Translations under genes and position numbers: made by a program
The notes under the pieces: model-generated
Databases searched by the model: none
What the model saw: the letters and a program-made list of their open reading frames with translations, nothing else
Told to the model about the DNA's origin: nothing
Part shown: positions 52,771-62,762 of the stretch, piece by piece
Layout of the letters: each line of letters begins with the position of its first letter
Numbering within the stretch: the stretch's first letter is position 1
Source: Flavobacteriaceae bacterium
GTDB taxonomy: Bacteria > Bacteroidota > Bacteroidia > Flavobacteriales > Flavobacteriaceae
DNA length: 64,000 bases
NCBI GenBank assembly: GCA_018646605.1
Contig: JABGUL010000019.1
Coordinates: 1-64,000 of the forward strand
Reading direction: 5' to 3'

Positions 52771-53208
52771 ATGATCAACGTTTCAGTTCAAAATGACAGC
52801 CCTTATGAACTTCCTTTTTATGCCACAAAAGCAGCAGCAGGAGCAGATTTAAAAGCCGTTTTAGACGAACCCCTAACATTAAAACCTTTGGAACGTAAAG
52901 TGATAGGTACTGGCTTAAAAATTGCTCTTCCAGAGGGTTTTGAAGCTCAGGTAAGACCCCGAAGTGGGTTAGCAGCAAAACATGGAATTTCTGTCCTTAA
53001 TTCCCCGGGAACAATTGACGCAGATTATCGTGGGGAAATAGGGGTTATAATAGTTAATTTATCTAATGAAGATTTTACCATTCATCCCGGAGAACGTATT
53101 GCACAATTAGTCTTAGCCCGTTTTGAACAAATCAATTGGCAAATAACAGAAAGCTTATCTCAAACAGAACGTGGTGATGGAGGTTTTGGAAGTACAGGAA
53201 AGCAATAA
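52771..53208 (+). CDS. dut: dUTP diphosphatase
   Basis: Dut hydrolyses dUTP to dUMP and keeps uracil out of DNA. The 145-residue trimeric-type enzyme has its conserved motifs: [50 protein letters not shown] and the C-terminal [10 protein letters not shown]. An ATG at 52764 is out of frame. The nucleotidyltransferase gene follows after 6 bases. Confidence 0.96.
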   Translation: MINVSVQNDSPYELPFYATKAAAGADLKAVLDEPLTLKPLERKVIGTGLKIALPEGFEAQVRPRSGLAAKHGISVLNSPGTIDADYRGEIGVIIVNLSNEDFTIHPGERIAQLVLARFEQINWQITESLSQTERGDGGFGSTGKQ

Positions 53209-53214
53209 TTATTT

Positions 53215-54231
53215 ATGAAAATCATAGTCCCCATGGCGGGTAGAGGTTCTCGATTAAGGCCTCATAGCTTAACAACACCAAAACCTCTTATAGCTGTTGC
53301 GGGTTCACCTATTGTTCATCAATTAGTTCATGAAATTGCGAAAGTGGTTGCATCCCCAATTACAGACATCGCTTTTATTTTGGGAGATCCTGCTTTTTTT
53401 GGAGAAGCAGTTGAAAATTCACTAAAGATCCTTGCAACGGAATTGGGCGCCACTCCACACATATTTAGACAATTAGAGCCGTTGGGCACGGGACACGCAA
53501 TAATGTGTGCAGCAACAATTTTGGAGGGTCCAGCAGTCGTGGCATATGCGGACACTTTAATTCGCGCAGACCTTTCTTTAGATCCAACAGCTGATGCAGT
53601 TATATGGGTAAAACAGGTTGAGAAACCCGAAGCATTTGGGGTTGTTGAATTAAACGCCAAAAATACCATTGTTAATTTGGTAGAAAAACCAAAAGAATTT
53701 GTTTCAGATTTGGCTGTGATTGGAATTTATTATTTCAAAGAAATTGAAGCTTTAAAAGCTTCTTTAGAAAAAGTTGTTAAGCAAAATTTAAAACCTGGAG
53801 AGGAGTATCAAATCAACCAGGGAATCCTGTCCATGATGGAGGAAGGTAAAATTTTTAAAGCCGGAAAAGTTAACGCATGGATGGACTGTGGTAATCCTGA
53901 AGTTACCCTCCAAACTAATGCAGCGATGTTACAATTCAAAGCGGATGAAGGAGAGGAATTGATTGATCCTACAGCAGTAATTGAAAACAGTACGATTATT
54001 TCACCTTGTTTTATTGGAAAAGGGGTGCAAATTAATAACAGTGAAATTGGTCCAGGGGTTTCTATTGGCGAAGGGACAATAATTGAAAACTGTAATTTAA
54101 AAAATACTTTGATCCAAAACCATAGTCATTTGACCAATATAACAACTGAAAAAGCAATGATTGGCAATCATGTGCGTTATAAAGGAAACCCTACCTTTGT
54201 AAGTCTAGGAGATTACTCTGAAATGCATTAA
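53215..54231 (+). CDS. Sugar-phosphate nucleotidyltransferase with left-handed beta-helix tail
   Basis: The 338-residue protein starts IIVPMAGRGSRLRPHSLTTPKPLI, the NTP-transferase motif of RmlA/GlmU-type enzymes. It has GTGHAIMCA and VEKPKEF in the catalytic domain (about 1-235), then hexapeptide-like repeats (ENSTIISPCFIGKGVQINNSEIGPGVSIGEGTIIENC). It should make a nucleotide sugar; which one is not clear. In Bacteroidota it is often found between dut and a DUF4292 gene, as here. Confidence 0.88.
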   Translation: MKIIVPMAGRGSRLRPHSLTTPKPLIAVAGSPIVHQLVHEIAKVVASPITDIAFILGDPAFFGEAVENSLKILATELGATPHIFRQLEPLGTGHAIMCAATILEGPAVVAYADTLIRADLSLDPTADAVIWVKQVEKPEAFGVVELNAKNTIVNLVEKPKEFVSDLAVIGIYYFKEIEALKASLEKVVKQNLKPGEEYQINQGILSMMEEGKIFKAGKVNAWMDCGNPEVTLQTNAAMLQFKADEGEELIDPTAVIENSTIISPCFIGKGVQINNSEIGPGVSIGEGTIIENCNLKNTLIQNHSHLTNITTEKAMIGNHVRYKGNPTFVSLGDYSEMH

Positions 54232-54233
54232 TT

Positions 54234-55013
54234 ATGATACAAAAGCTTCATCACTTAATTTTTTTTATAGGAATTATTATATTTTTTAATTCTTGTAAAT
54301 CGGTGGCGGTTTTACCTACAAAAACACCCCTGAAAAATGTTGACATTTCTGCTTTAGTGTCAAAAATCAAATCGAACTATCCAAAAGTAAATAAACTACG
54401 TTCCCGAATTCGTGCTACCTATAATGATGGAAAGCGAACGCAGCAAATTATCATTCAACTACGAATGGAGAATAAAAAGAAGGTTTGGATGAGTGCTACG
54501 ATGATAATTCCTATTGCAAAGCTAATGATTACACCTGAAGAAATTTCTTTTTATGAGAAATTCCAAAAAAATTATTTCCAAGGGAATTTTGATCTTATCA
54601 ATAAACCGCTAAACACCTCTTTTAATTATTCTGATATTGAAAACATATTACTAGGAAAGCCTTTTTTAGATCCCGGAGAAGGGCGTTGGAAACAAATTTC
54701 TAATCCACAATATTATATTTTAATTCCTCAAGGCAAGCGCTCGGGAATTTCACCCACTTTATTTTTTGATCCTGTAGAATTCATTTTAAAGGAACAGCGA
54801 ATTGTTCTTCCAGGAACTTCAAAAACAGTAACGATTAAATACCTTAATCATGCACGTATCAGCGGAGAAACACTCCCTCAGCTTATCGAAATAAGTCTTT
54901 TTGATGGCACAAACTTGCAGCGCTTGGAATTAGAATTTAATCGAACAGATTTTCCAGAATCTTTAAATTTTCCCTTTGAAATTCCAGAAGGGTATTCAAA
55001 AATTAAATTTTAG
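54234..55013 (+). CDS. DUF4292-family lipoprotein
   Basis: The 259-residue protein has a lipoprotein signal (IIIFFNSCKS, Cys near 21) and a LolA/LolB-like beta domain with LRSRIRATYNDGKRTQQIIIQLRMENKKKVWMSA and a late FPESLNFPFEIPEGYSKIKF. Such proteins may bind or carry lipids in the envelope; not proven. It begins three bases after the nucleotidyltransferase stop and is followed by the EnvC-like gene with no gap. Confidence 0.85.
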   Translation: MIQKLHHLIFFIGIIIFFNSCKSVAVLPTKTPLKNVDISALVSKIKSNYPKVNKLRSRIRATYNDGKRTQQIIIQLRMENKKKVWMSATMIIPIAKLMITPEEISFYEKFQKNYFQGNFDLINKPLNTSFNYSDIENILLGKPFLDPGEGRWKQISNPQYYILIPQGKRSGISPTLFFDPVEFILKEQRIVLPGTSKTVTIKYLNHARISGETLPQLIEISLFDGTNLQRLELEFNRTDFPESLNFPFEIPEGYSKIKF

Positions 55014-55014
55014 T

Positions 55015-56232
55015 ATGTATAAAACGTTATGTTTTATTGCTCTTTTTTGGATTGGACTGCATCCTGTTTTAGCTCAGGATACCTCCAAGAGACAGCAAGA
55101 ATTGGAAGCACAACGAATACGGTTAAAAAATGAAATTAAGCAAATCAATGAATTGCTTTTTACAAATACCAAAACACGAAAAAACGCATTAAGTGAAGCG
55201 GAAGATCTACAAGTCAAACTGAATGTTAGAAGTGAATTGATCAAAGTGACTAACGAACAAGCTAACATTCTCACCAGAAAAATCAGTTTAAACCAACGTA
55301 ATATTGGCGATCAACGAAAAGAATTAGAGCTCTTAAAAGAAGATTATGCCAGCATGATTCAGAAGTCTTACGCAAGTAAATCTCTTAAAAACAGGCTGAT
55401 GTTTTTGTTTTCCTCTGAAAGTTTTTTACAGGCATATAAGCGTATACAATACCTAAAACAATACGCAAGTTATAGACGAAAACAAGGTTTAGCAATTAGC
55501 GAAAAAACTCAACTACTTCAGCAGCTTAATCAAACTTTAATAGATGAAAAAGAGAAAAAAACTCTTTTAATTAAAGAAAATAGAGCTGTTCAACAAAAGT
55601 TGGCTGAAGACCGAAAAGAGCAAGAGAGTTTAATCAAAGTTTTAAAACGAAAAGAACGCTCTTTAGCTGCTCAGATTTCAAAAAAGGAAAAGCAATCCAA
55701 TGAAATCGATCAAGCAATTAATCGTTTGATAAGGGAAGCAATTGCAGCTTCAAATAAAGCCGCTGGAAAAAAAGGAAACAAAACATTTGAACTTACCCCT
55801 GAAGCGAAACTGATTGCAGCTAGTTTCTCCTCAAACAAAGGACGCCTCCCGTGGCCACTTGAAAAAGGGGTTGTAATTCAACGCTTTGGAAGACAACCAC
55901 ATCCTGTTGTAAAAACTACTACCATACAAAGTAATGGGGTCACTTTAGCAACAACAGAAAAGGCTCAAGTTCGTGCGGTTTTTGAAGGCGAGGTTATGTC
56001 AGTAGTTACCTATAAAGGAAGTAACCCATCCGTATTAATTAGACATGGAAATTTTATTTCAGTGTATAAAAACTTAGGGAAACTATACGTTAAAAAAGGA
56101 GATAAAGTAAAGGCAAAACAAGCAATTGGTGAGGTGTTTACAAATCAACAAAATGGCAAAACGGAGTTACAATTCAGTATCTTTAACAATGTTACAGCTC
56201 TCGATCCAAAGGGTTGGATTTACCAAATGTAA
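55015..56232 (+). CDS. EnvC-like murein hydrolase activator (degenerate M23)
   Basis: The 405-residue exported protein has a signal peptide (about 1-20, ending VLAQ), a long coiled coil (about 25-245) and a LytM-like domain (about 285-400). The domain lacks metal ligands: HxH is replaced by LQFSI and the first site reads IQSNGVTL. That is the state of EnvC, which activates amidases rather than cutting the wall itself. I start it at ATG 55015 because the signal peptide begins there; an upstream in-frame TTG lies inside the DUF4292 gene. Confidence 0.88.
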   Translation: MYKTLCFIALFWIGLHPVLAQDTSKRQQELEAQRIRLKNEIKQINELLFTNTKTRKNALSEAEDLQVKLNVRSELIKVTNEQANILTRKISLNQRNIGDQRKELELLKEDYASMIQKSYASKSLKNRLMFLFSSESFLQAYKRIQYLKQYASYRRKQGLAISEKTQLLQQLNQTLIDEKEKKTLLIKENRAVQQKLAEDRKEQESLIKVLKRKERSLAAQISKKEKQSNEIDQAINRLIREAIAASNKAAGKKGNKTFELTPEAKLIAASFSSNKGRLPWPLEKGVVIQRFGRQPHPVVKTTTIQSNGVTLATTEKAQVRAVFEGEVMSVVTYKGSNPSVLIRHGNFISVYKNLGKLYVKKGDKVKAKQAIGEVFTNQQNGKTELQFSIFNNVTALDPKGWIYQM

Positions 56233-56233
56233 C

Positions 56234-57193
56234 CTATTTTTCTTCTAGATACCAGGCGTCTTCTTTCAGTGTATATTTAATATAATACAATAAATTAATG
56301 GCTTCTTTTTTGGACGTAAACCTTCCATAGGCAGCACGATATAATCCATCAGGGCTGGATTGAGCAAGTGCAGCCGTATAGCCTTCTTCGTTTAGTGTTT
56401 CTACTTTCTTTTCTGCATTTTCTATGGAGCGGAAAGATCCTGCAATAACACTGTAGTAATTTTCATCTAAAGGTGTAGCTTCCTGAACTGGCTTAGAAAC
56501 AACAGAAACTTCAATTTCAGATAGGGTTCCTAAATCAAAGGTTGCTTCCTGTACATTTTTTTCAATTTGTTGCTGTGCTTTTTGCTGCGCAACAAGACGT
56601 TGTTCAGTAACATATTGATCTCCAAAATAATAAGAAGAAGCCAGCAAAGCAATTCCAATAATACCGATAGCTGCATATCGCAACATAGGGGATTTTTTAG
56701 TTTTTTCTTTTTCTGGGGTGAACATTAAGTCATCATTATTATTTTTCATGAGTGAACTAATTTTAGGTTGAATTATGGTATTATTCGATAGCTTTCTTTT
56801 GAAGTGAGTTAAGCCAAAAGAAGAAGTATCAAAATTCACTTTACCCCAAGGGATAAAGGTGATTTTTTTATCAAAATTTAAGAGAATTTCACCTACTCCA
56901 GGGAAACGCAATGTTTGTGTTTTAAGCCTTTTTTTCCAACTACTTACTTCTTTTTCTATGAGCCTTAATGCATTTTCATAGGTAAGTCCTTCTTTTTGTG
57001 CCACATAATGTGCTAAAATTCCATCGTTGGTTTTTAGGAGCTGATTGAAAGTAACTTCCTTTCTAGGAGGGTAAAAATTACCACCATCACTGACTTTAGC
57101 CATTAAAGGGCGTGTCAAGAATGCACCAAAATGTGGAATGGTTACACATTCATATTGATACAGTAATTCCTGTATGTATCGAGTTAATAGCAT
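56234..57193 (-). CDS. HU-CCDC81-like and SPOR-domain membrane protein
   Basis: The 319-residue protein has an N-terminal pair of HU/CCDC81-like domains (about 1-140, with PHFGAFLTR and PGVGEILLNFDKKITFIPWGK), a membrane helix (about 171-190), a linker and a C-terminal SPOR domain (about 240-318, with SVIAGSFRSIENAEKKVETLNEEGY). SPOR domains bind denuded glycan at division sites, so it may link the chromosome or cytoplasm to the septum; this is inferred from domains. It is convergent with the EnvC-like gene, one base apart. Confidence 0.86.
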   Translation of the reverse strand: MLLTRYIQELLYQYECVTIPHFGAFLTRPLMAKVSDGGNFYPPRKEVTFNQLLKTNDGILAHYVAQKEGLTYENALRLIEKEVSSWKKRLKTQTLRFPGVGEILLNFDKKITFIPWGKVNFDTSSFGLTHFKRKLSNNTIIQPKISSLMKNNNDDLMFTPEKEKTKKSPMLRYAAIGIIGIALLASSYYFGDQYVTEQRLVAQQKAQQQIEKNVQEATFDLGTLSEIEVSVVSKPVQEATPLDENYYSVIAGSFRSIENAEKKVETLNEEGYTAALAQSSPDGLYRAAYGRFTSKKEAINLLYYIKYTLKEDAWYLEEK

Positions 57194-57274
57194 GATCTCA
57201 AAAATAGTAAAATTATACTATACTAGTATCAATACAACTGAAGGTTTAGTATATTCGTAAGTAAACCCAAATCA

Positions 57275-58373
57275 ATGAATCGCCTAGAAGCATGCTTACT
57301 TCTCGAGTCACTCCCTGGAATGGGGTGGAACAGGGCACAGAGAATGGTCACTCATTTTGGTTCTCCAGAAGCTATTTTTCTTGCAAAACATCAAGACTGG
57401 GAATCTGTTGAAGGAACAGGAGAAAAGGGCTGTAATGCTCTTAAAAGCTAAAAAAAAAGGTCTTTTAAGTGCTGAAAAAAAAGCAAGGGAAATAAAGACT
57501 TTAGGAATTCAATGTTTGTTTTTTGGCACCCCAGAATATCCATTAGCACTTTCTTTTTGTGCTGACGCACCTTTGGTTTTGTTTTATAAAGGAACACTTT
57601 CTTTTCAAGATAGGTTTATTGTAAGTATTGTCGGGACGAGGCAAAACACTCCCCATGGCAGAGCATTTTGTGAAGAGTTAATACACACTTTAGCACCATT
57701 TAATCCAATTATATGTTCGGGCTTAGCCAGAGGAATCGATATTATAGCTCATCGAGCAGCCTTAAAAGCAAACTTGGATACTGTTGCTTGTTTAGCCCAT
57801 AGTTTTGATAGAATATATCCTTATGAGCATCATAAAACAGCAAGTGAAATTGAAAAAAAAGGGGCCTTGGTAACAGATTTTTTACCCGGTGCCGTATTCA
57901 ACCGGGCTAATTTTCCTAGACGAAATAGATTAATTGCTGGAATGGCGCATGCCACTGTAGTGATTGAGTCTGCAGTAAAAGGAGGAAGTATGAATACTGC
58001 AGATTTAGCACATCAATATGGAAGAGAACTGTTTGCAGTTCCTGGGCGTCCTTCTGATTTGAAAAGTGGAGGGTGCCACCAACTATTATTTCAACAAAAA
58101 GCACAATTGCTAACAGATCCACAAGAGATTGTGAATACTTTGGGCTGGAATAAGCAGGTCGTAACCAAAGCAATTCAAAAACCCTTGTTTGTAGATTTAA
58201 CCGAGGAAGAGCGACAGCTTTTCACTCAATTTTCAAAAGAGGGGAAAATACATTTAGATCATTTAGCGTTTTCGGTTGGCATAAAAGTTAGTACTACTGC
58301 CTCGTTATTGATGCAAATGGAAATGAAAGGAATGGTTCGGGCTTTACCAGGAAAATATTTTGAATGGATTTAG
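57275..58373 (+). CDS. dprA: DNA-processing protein DprA, interrupted by a frameshift
   Basis: DprA loads RecA on incoming single-stranded DNA during transformation. The first part, from ATG 57275, reads LLLESLPGMGWNRAQRMVTHFGSPEAIF and stops at TAA 57449-57451. The rest, in another frame, reads AVMLLKAKKKGLL then the Rossmann core with SIVGTRQNTPHGRAFCEEL, SGLARGIDIIAHRAAL, RNRLIAGMAHATVVIESAVKGGSMNTADLA and a C-terminal winged helix. Removing one G from GGG at 57427-57429 joins the parts as GEK-AVM into about 365 residues, the normal length. The cause may be mutation, a sequencing error or programmed shifting. The stop overlaps trpS. Confidence 0.88.
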
Positions 58374-59338
58374 TAACCTATTTTATCTCGTACGCGAAGC
58401 AATACATCAGAAGCTATTTTTCTAGCCTTTTCTGCTCCTTTAGCTAATGCAATATGAACTTCTTCGGGGTGTTGGTGGTAATAGTCAAACTGTTTTCTTT
58501 CTTTTTCAAAACGATCTAAAATCAATTCAAATAAAAGTTGTTTGGCATACCCATAACCCATTCCACCATGTAGGTATTTTTCTCTAAGCGCTTGAATGGA
58601 TGAGGCAGGAGCAAGTAAAGAATAAATAGCAAAAACATTACATTGTTCAGGATCTTTAGAATCTTCAACGGGAGTACTGTCTGTTTTTATTCCCATAATT
58701 TGTTTACGTAATTTCTTTTCGGGGAGGAAAATATTTATAGTATTTTCCTTTGACTTACTCATTTTTTCGCCATCGGTACCTGGAACATATTGACTACTTT
58801 CTTGGATTTTTGCTTGTGGTAAAACAAAAGTTTCCCCCATTTGATGATTAAAACGAGCTGCGACGTCACGAGTAATTTCTAGATGTTGAAGCTGGTCTTT
58901 TCCAACAGGAACAATTTCGGCATCATATAATAAAATATCGGCTGCCATCAACATGGGGTATGAAAATAATCCAGCATTGATATCAGATAGCTGTTCGGAT
59001 TTATCTTTAAACGAATGAGCTAAGGTTAAACGCTGGTAGGGAAAAAAACAATGTAAATACCAAGCTAATTCCGTTACTTCACTCACATCGCTTTGGCGAT
59101 AAAAATGAGTGTTTTCAATATCTAAACCACAAGCCAACCATGTAGCTGCAGTAGCAAAGGTATTTTCTCTTAGCGTTTCTCCATTTTTAATTTGAGTCAG
59201 CGAGTGTAAGTCTGCGATGAACAAAAAGGAATCATCACTACTTGCTTTAGCCATTTCAATAGCTGGAAGCACTGCCCCTAAAAGATTTCCTAAGTGGGGG
59301 GTTCCTGTTGACTGTACCCCAGTTAAAATACGTGCCAT
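58370..59338 (-). CDS. trpS: Tryptophanyl-tRNA synthetase
   Basis: This class I synthetase charges tRNA-Trp. The 322-residue protein from ATG 59338 begins ARILTGVQSTGTPHLGNLLGAV (HIGH equivalent PHLGN) and has YPMLMAADILLYDAEIVPVGKDQLQHLEI and the DGEKMSKSKENTI motif (about 192-204). A longer frame adds six residues without a good start. Its stop shares TTAG with the stop of dprA. Confidence 0.95.
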   Translation of the reverse strand: MARILTGVQSTGTPHLGNLLGAVLPAIEMAKASSDDSFLFIADLHSLTQIKNGETLRENTFATAATWLACGLDIENTHFYRQSDVSEVTELAWYLHCFFPYQRLTLAHSFKDKSEQLSDINAGLFSYPMLMAADILLYDAEIVPVGKDQLQHLEITRDVAARFNHQMGETFVLPQAKIQESSQYVPGTDGEKMSKSKENTINIFLPEKKLRKQIMGIKTDSTPVEDSKDPEQCNVFAIYSLLAPASSIQALREKYLHGGMGYGYAKQLLFELILDRFEKERKQFDYYHQHPEEVHIALAKGAEKARKIASDVLLRVRDKIGY

Positions 59339-59451
59339 TTTCAAATATTTTAGCAAAGGTACGTTTCCTCTGACTGCAGCGCAACTATGACTTATAAATT
59401 TTCGGTTGCTTTTTAGTTTTCTGTTAATACTTTCTGAAGACTATTTATTAG

Positions 59452-60279
59452 ATGAGTTTATATATAAATGTCAAAGATGTTTTAAAAAAGTATCTTTGGT
59501 TAGTGAAAAAGGTACTACTAGTTTTATGGAGGGGATGGTTTTATTTTCTTGCTGCTATTCCAGTTATTGTTTTATTTATTCCATTAGCCTTTTTTGTACT
59601 TCTTCCTAATGGTTATCGTTATGTATTTTGGATTGCGCGAAACGTCTGGGCTCCATTCGTTTTGTTGGGAATGGGGTTTTGGGTAAAAAAAGCCAATGCT
59701 TTCCCAGAAGAAGGTAAGAGCTTTATGCTCATTGCAAATCACACCAGCTATATTGACGTAATGGTCATTTTAAGATTAAGGAAAACACCTTTTGTTTTTG
59801 TAGGTAAAAAGGAGTTAGTTAACATTCCAATTTTTGGGTTTCTATACAAGCGAGCCGCTATAATGGTAGACCGAAGTAGTTCAAAAAGTCGTTTTGGAGT
59901 ATATGGAAGAGCTCAAAAAGTAATTGCCAAAGGCTATAGTGTTTGTATTTTTCCTGAAACCGATTACATTGATGAATCGATTGTTTTAAATCCCTTTAAA
60001 CAAGGTGCTTTTAAACTTGCAATAGAACATGAATTACCCATTTTGCCGATGGCATTTTTAGATTGTAAACGTAAATTTCCATGGCACACATCACATGGTT
60101 TTCCAGGGGATCTCCGCGCTAAAGCGTTAGAAATTATTCCTACTTCTAATTTGAAAGAAACGGATATTCCTAACCTTCAAGAAAAAGCCTATCAAATAAT
60201 TAAAATATCATTATTGAATGACCCTAAAGGGCATACAGAAAAAGCGATTTTAAAATGGAAAAAGCAGGAAAGTAACTAA
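59452..60279 (+). CDS. 1-acyl-sn-glycerol-3-phosphate acyltransferase (PlsC-like)
   Basis: The 275-residue inner-membrane enzyme has a hydrophobic N-terminal part (about 18-75) and the acyltransferase motifs [10 protein letters not shown] (residues about 96-105, NHxxxxD in place of HxxxxD with the His retained), [25 protein letters not shown] and FPETDYID. It should add the second acyl chain to make phosphatidic acid; a lyso-ornithine-lipid role is also possible. Its stop shares CTAA with the stop of recA. Confidence 0.87.
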   Translation: MSLYINVKDVLKKYLWLVKKVLLVLWRGWFYFLAAIPVIVLFIPLAFFVLLPNGYRYVFWIARNVWAPFVLLGMGFWVKKANAFPEEGKSFMLIANHTSYIDVMVILRLRKTPFVFVGKKELVNIPIFGFLYKRAAIMVDRSSSKSRFGVYGRAQKVIAKGYSVCIFPETDYIDESIVLNPFKQGAFKLAIEHELPILPMAFLDCKRKFPWHTSHGFPGDLRAKALEIIPTSNLKETDIPNLQEKAYQIIKISLLNDPKGHTEKAILKWKKQESN

Positions 60280-61283
60280 GCGTCAACAGCTTTTAAGGTA
60301 TCCATAATTTTTTTCTCAAGCTCGTCCATTAACTCAGGGTTGTCTTCCAATAAGGTTTTAACAGCATCTCGCCCTTGACCAATTTTGGTATCTCCATAGC
60401 TAAACCAAGAGCCGCTTTTCTTTATGATTTCGTAGTTTACACCCAAATCGATAATTTCTCCAATTTTAGAAATTCCTTCTCCGTACATAATATCAAATTC
60501 TGTTGTGCGGAAGGGAGGTGCTACTTTATTTTTAACCACTTTCACTCGAGTTTTATTTCCTAAAACTTCAGATTCTGTGTTTTTAATTTGTGTAGATCTA
60601 CGAATATCCAATCGAACCGAAGCATAAAATTTCAGAGCATTTCCACCAGTTGTTGTTTCAGGATTTCCGAACATTACACCAATTTTTTCTCGTAACTGAT
60701 TGATGAAAAAGACCGTACAATTTGTTTTGCTAATAGATCCAGTCAATTTTCGTAAAGCTTGTGACATTAAACGAGCATGGAGTCCCATTTTGGAATCACC
60801 CATTTCGCCTTCAATTTCGCTTTTTGGTGTTAGAGCAGCAACGGAATCAATCACGACAATATCGATGGCACCAGAGCGTATCAGGTTATCAGCAATTTCT
60901 AAAGCTTGCTCTCCGTGATCGGGTTGTGATATGATGAGTTCTCCCACATCAACACCTAATTTTTCTGCATAAAAACGATCAAAAGCATGTTCAGCATCAA
61001 TAAAAGCAGCAATACCACCGCTTTTTTGACATTCAGCAATGGCATGAAGGGTGAGTGTTGTTTTACCTGAAGATTCTGGGCCGTAAATTTCGATCACACG
61101 CCCACGAGGGTACCCCCCAACTCCCAAGGCAATATCTAAACCTATAGAACCTGATGAGATTGATTCTACTTCAACAATGGCTTCATCACCAAGTCTCATA
61201 ACGGCTCCTTTGCCATAGGTTTTATCCAACTTGTCTAGCGTAAGTTGGAGCGCTTTTTGTTTTGCACTTTTTTGATCTGACAT
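60276..61283 (-). CDS. recA: Recombinase RecA
   Basis: RecA forms filaments on single-stranded DNA for strand exchange and triggers the SOS response. The 335-residue protein has Walker [10 protein letters not shown] (about 69-77), the [20 protein letters not shown] loop 1 region, [37 protein letters not shown] (loop 2) and a C-terminal domain. It is complete. I see no lexA-type box that I can name upstream. Confidence 0.97.
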   Translation of the reverse strand: MSDQKSAKQKALQLTLDKLDKTYGKGAVMRLGDEAIVEVESISSGSIGLDIALGVGGYPRGRVIEIYGPESSGKTTLTLHAIAECQKSGGIAAFIDAEHAFDRFYAEKLGVDVGELIISQPDHGEQALEIADNLIRSGAIDIVVIDSVAALTPKSEIEGEMGDSKMGLHARLMSQALRKLTGSISKTNCTVFFINQLREKIGVMFGNPETTTGGNALKFYASVRLDIRRSTQIKNTESEVLGNKTRVKVVKNKVAPPFRTTEFDIMYGEGISKIGEIIDLGVNYEIIKKSGSWFSYGDTKIGQGRDAVKTLLEDNPELMDELEKKIMDTLKAVDA

Positions 61284-61389
61284 AACTTGCTTTTTGGCTA
61301 AATTACATTTTCTTCTAAAGGCTTACAAGTCTGTAATGACTGCATTATTAACAATTTTTTTGTAGGTTTAATCTTTAAAGAGATTTAGT

Positions 61390-62709
61390 ATGAAGCCATT
61401 CGTTTTTCTTATCTGCTTGTTTAGCCAAGCCCTTTTCAGTCAAGACATTTTACCGCTTCGTGAGCGCGCACGAATGATTGACGCAATTCAAAAAGACCGA
61501 ATTCAGAACTTACTTCCCCAGCTAATGGAGGAACAGAATTTGGATCTTTGGGTTTTAATCACCAGAGAATATAATGAAGATCCCGTAGTCAAAACTTTAT
61601 TACCTCCTACATGGCTGAACGCTCGTAGACGTACTATTTTAGTTTTTTCAAAAACAAAAAAGGGGATTGATGCCGTGGCTATTACACGCTACAATTTTGG
61701 GAATAACATTCGTTCTATTTGGAATAAAGAAGAGCAACCGGATCAATGGCAAGCATTATCAGAATATATCCAGAGTCAAAATCCAACACGGATAGGAATC
61801 AACACCTCTGAACATTACGGAATAGCAGACGGCTTGGTAAAAACTGATTATGACGGAATGATGCAAGCTTTACCGAAAAAGTATCATAAAAAAGTAGTTT
61901 CTGCATCGTCCCTAGCCGTACGTTGGATTGAAACCCGAACAGCTTTGGAAATGACCTTGTTCAGCCAGCTGGTAGAAATTACACACAATATTATTTCAGA
62001 AGCTTTTTCTACTAAAGTGATCACACCTGGTGCCACGACCACTGAAGATGTGGTGTGGTGGTTACGTGAAAAAGTTGTTGCTTTGGGATTAGACACTTGG
62101 TTTCACCCTACAGTTGACGTTCAACGTTCCGGTAAAAGCGATTTATACGCCTTCGATGGTATGTCAAAATACGATATTATTTATCCGGGGGATTTGTTGC
62201 ATTGCGATTTTGGAATTAGTTATCTAACCCTTAATACGGACTGCCAAGAGTTGGCCTATGTGCTCAAACCTGAAGAGACTAAAGCCCCTGAATTTTTGGA
62301 AGAAGCCCTTGCCCAAGGCAATGCGGTTCAAGATCATCTTACGGATAACTACAAGAAAGGAAAATCAGGGAATGCTATTTTAAAACAAGCTATAGAGGAT
62401 AGTAAAGCTGCAGGATTACGTCCTCAGATTTACACACATCCGCTGGGACTTTATGGCCATTCTGCAGGAACTACCATAGGGATGTGGGATGCACAAGAAG
62501 GCGTTCCTGGCTCTGGAGATCACCCTTTGCACGAAGAAACCGTCTATGCCATAGAGCTAAACGCAAAGGTTTTTATTCCTGAATGGGAAAAAGACGTACG
62601 TGTCATGTTGGAAGAAGCGGGCTATTTTGGAGGGGATGGATTTCGCTATGTAAACGGGAGGCAAACAAAGCTTCTTTTGGTTGGTGGAAAAGAGAAACAT
62701 TTGGAGTAA
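61390..62709 (+). CDS. M24-family metallopeptidase (aminopeptidase P-like), exported
   Basis: The 439-residue protein has a signal peptide (about 1-18, ending ALFSQ), a creatinase-like N-terminal domain (about 25-190) and a pita-bread C-terminal domain. Candidate metal ligands are Asp in LLHCDFGI and NTDCQEL, His in YGHSAGTTIGMWD, and Glu in YAIELNAK and VMLEEAGYF. It probably cuts X-Pro peptides outside the cytoplasm. It is divergent from recA and followed by trhO after 53 bases. Confidence 0.87.
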   Translation: MKPFVFLICLFSQALFSQDILPLRERARMIDAIQKDRIQNLLPQLMEEQNLDLWVLITREYNEDPVVKTLLPPTWLNARRRTILVFSKTKKGIDAVAITRYNFGNNIRSIWNKEEQPDQWQALSEYIQSQNPTRIGINTSEHYGIADGLVKTDYDGMMQALPKKYHKKVVSASSLAVRWIETRTALEMTLFSQLVEITHNIISEAFSTKVITPGATTTEDVVWWLREKVVALGLDTWFHPTVDVQRSGKSDLYAFDGMSKYDIIYPGDLLHCDFGISYLTLNTDCQELAYVLKPEETKAPEFLEEALAQGNAVQDHLTDNYKKGKSGNAILKQAIEDSKAAGLRPQIYTHPLGLYGHSAGTTIGMWDAQEGVPGSGDHPLHEETVYAIELNAKVFIPEWEKDVRVMLEEAGYFGGDGFRYVNGRQTKLLLVGGKEKHLE

Positions 62710-62762
62710 ACTCTTTATTTTCCCTACCTTTACCCATCTTTTAAACTTAACTAAAGTATAGC

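Noticed and set aside
57357-58373. dprA starting at the TTG at 57357
   Set aside because: The first 23 or so codons in this frame do not look like DprA, whereas the upstream ATG frame encodes the expected N-terminal domain; a frameshift is the better reading.
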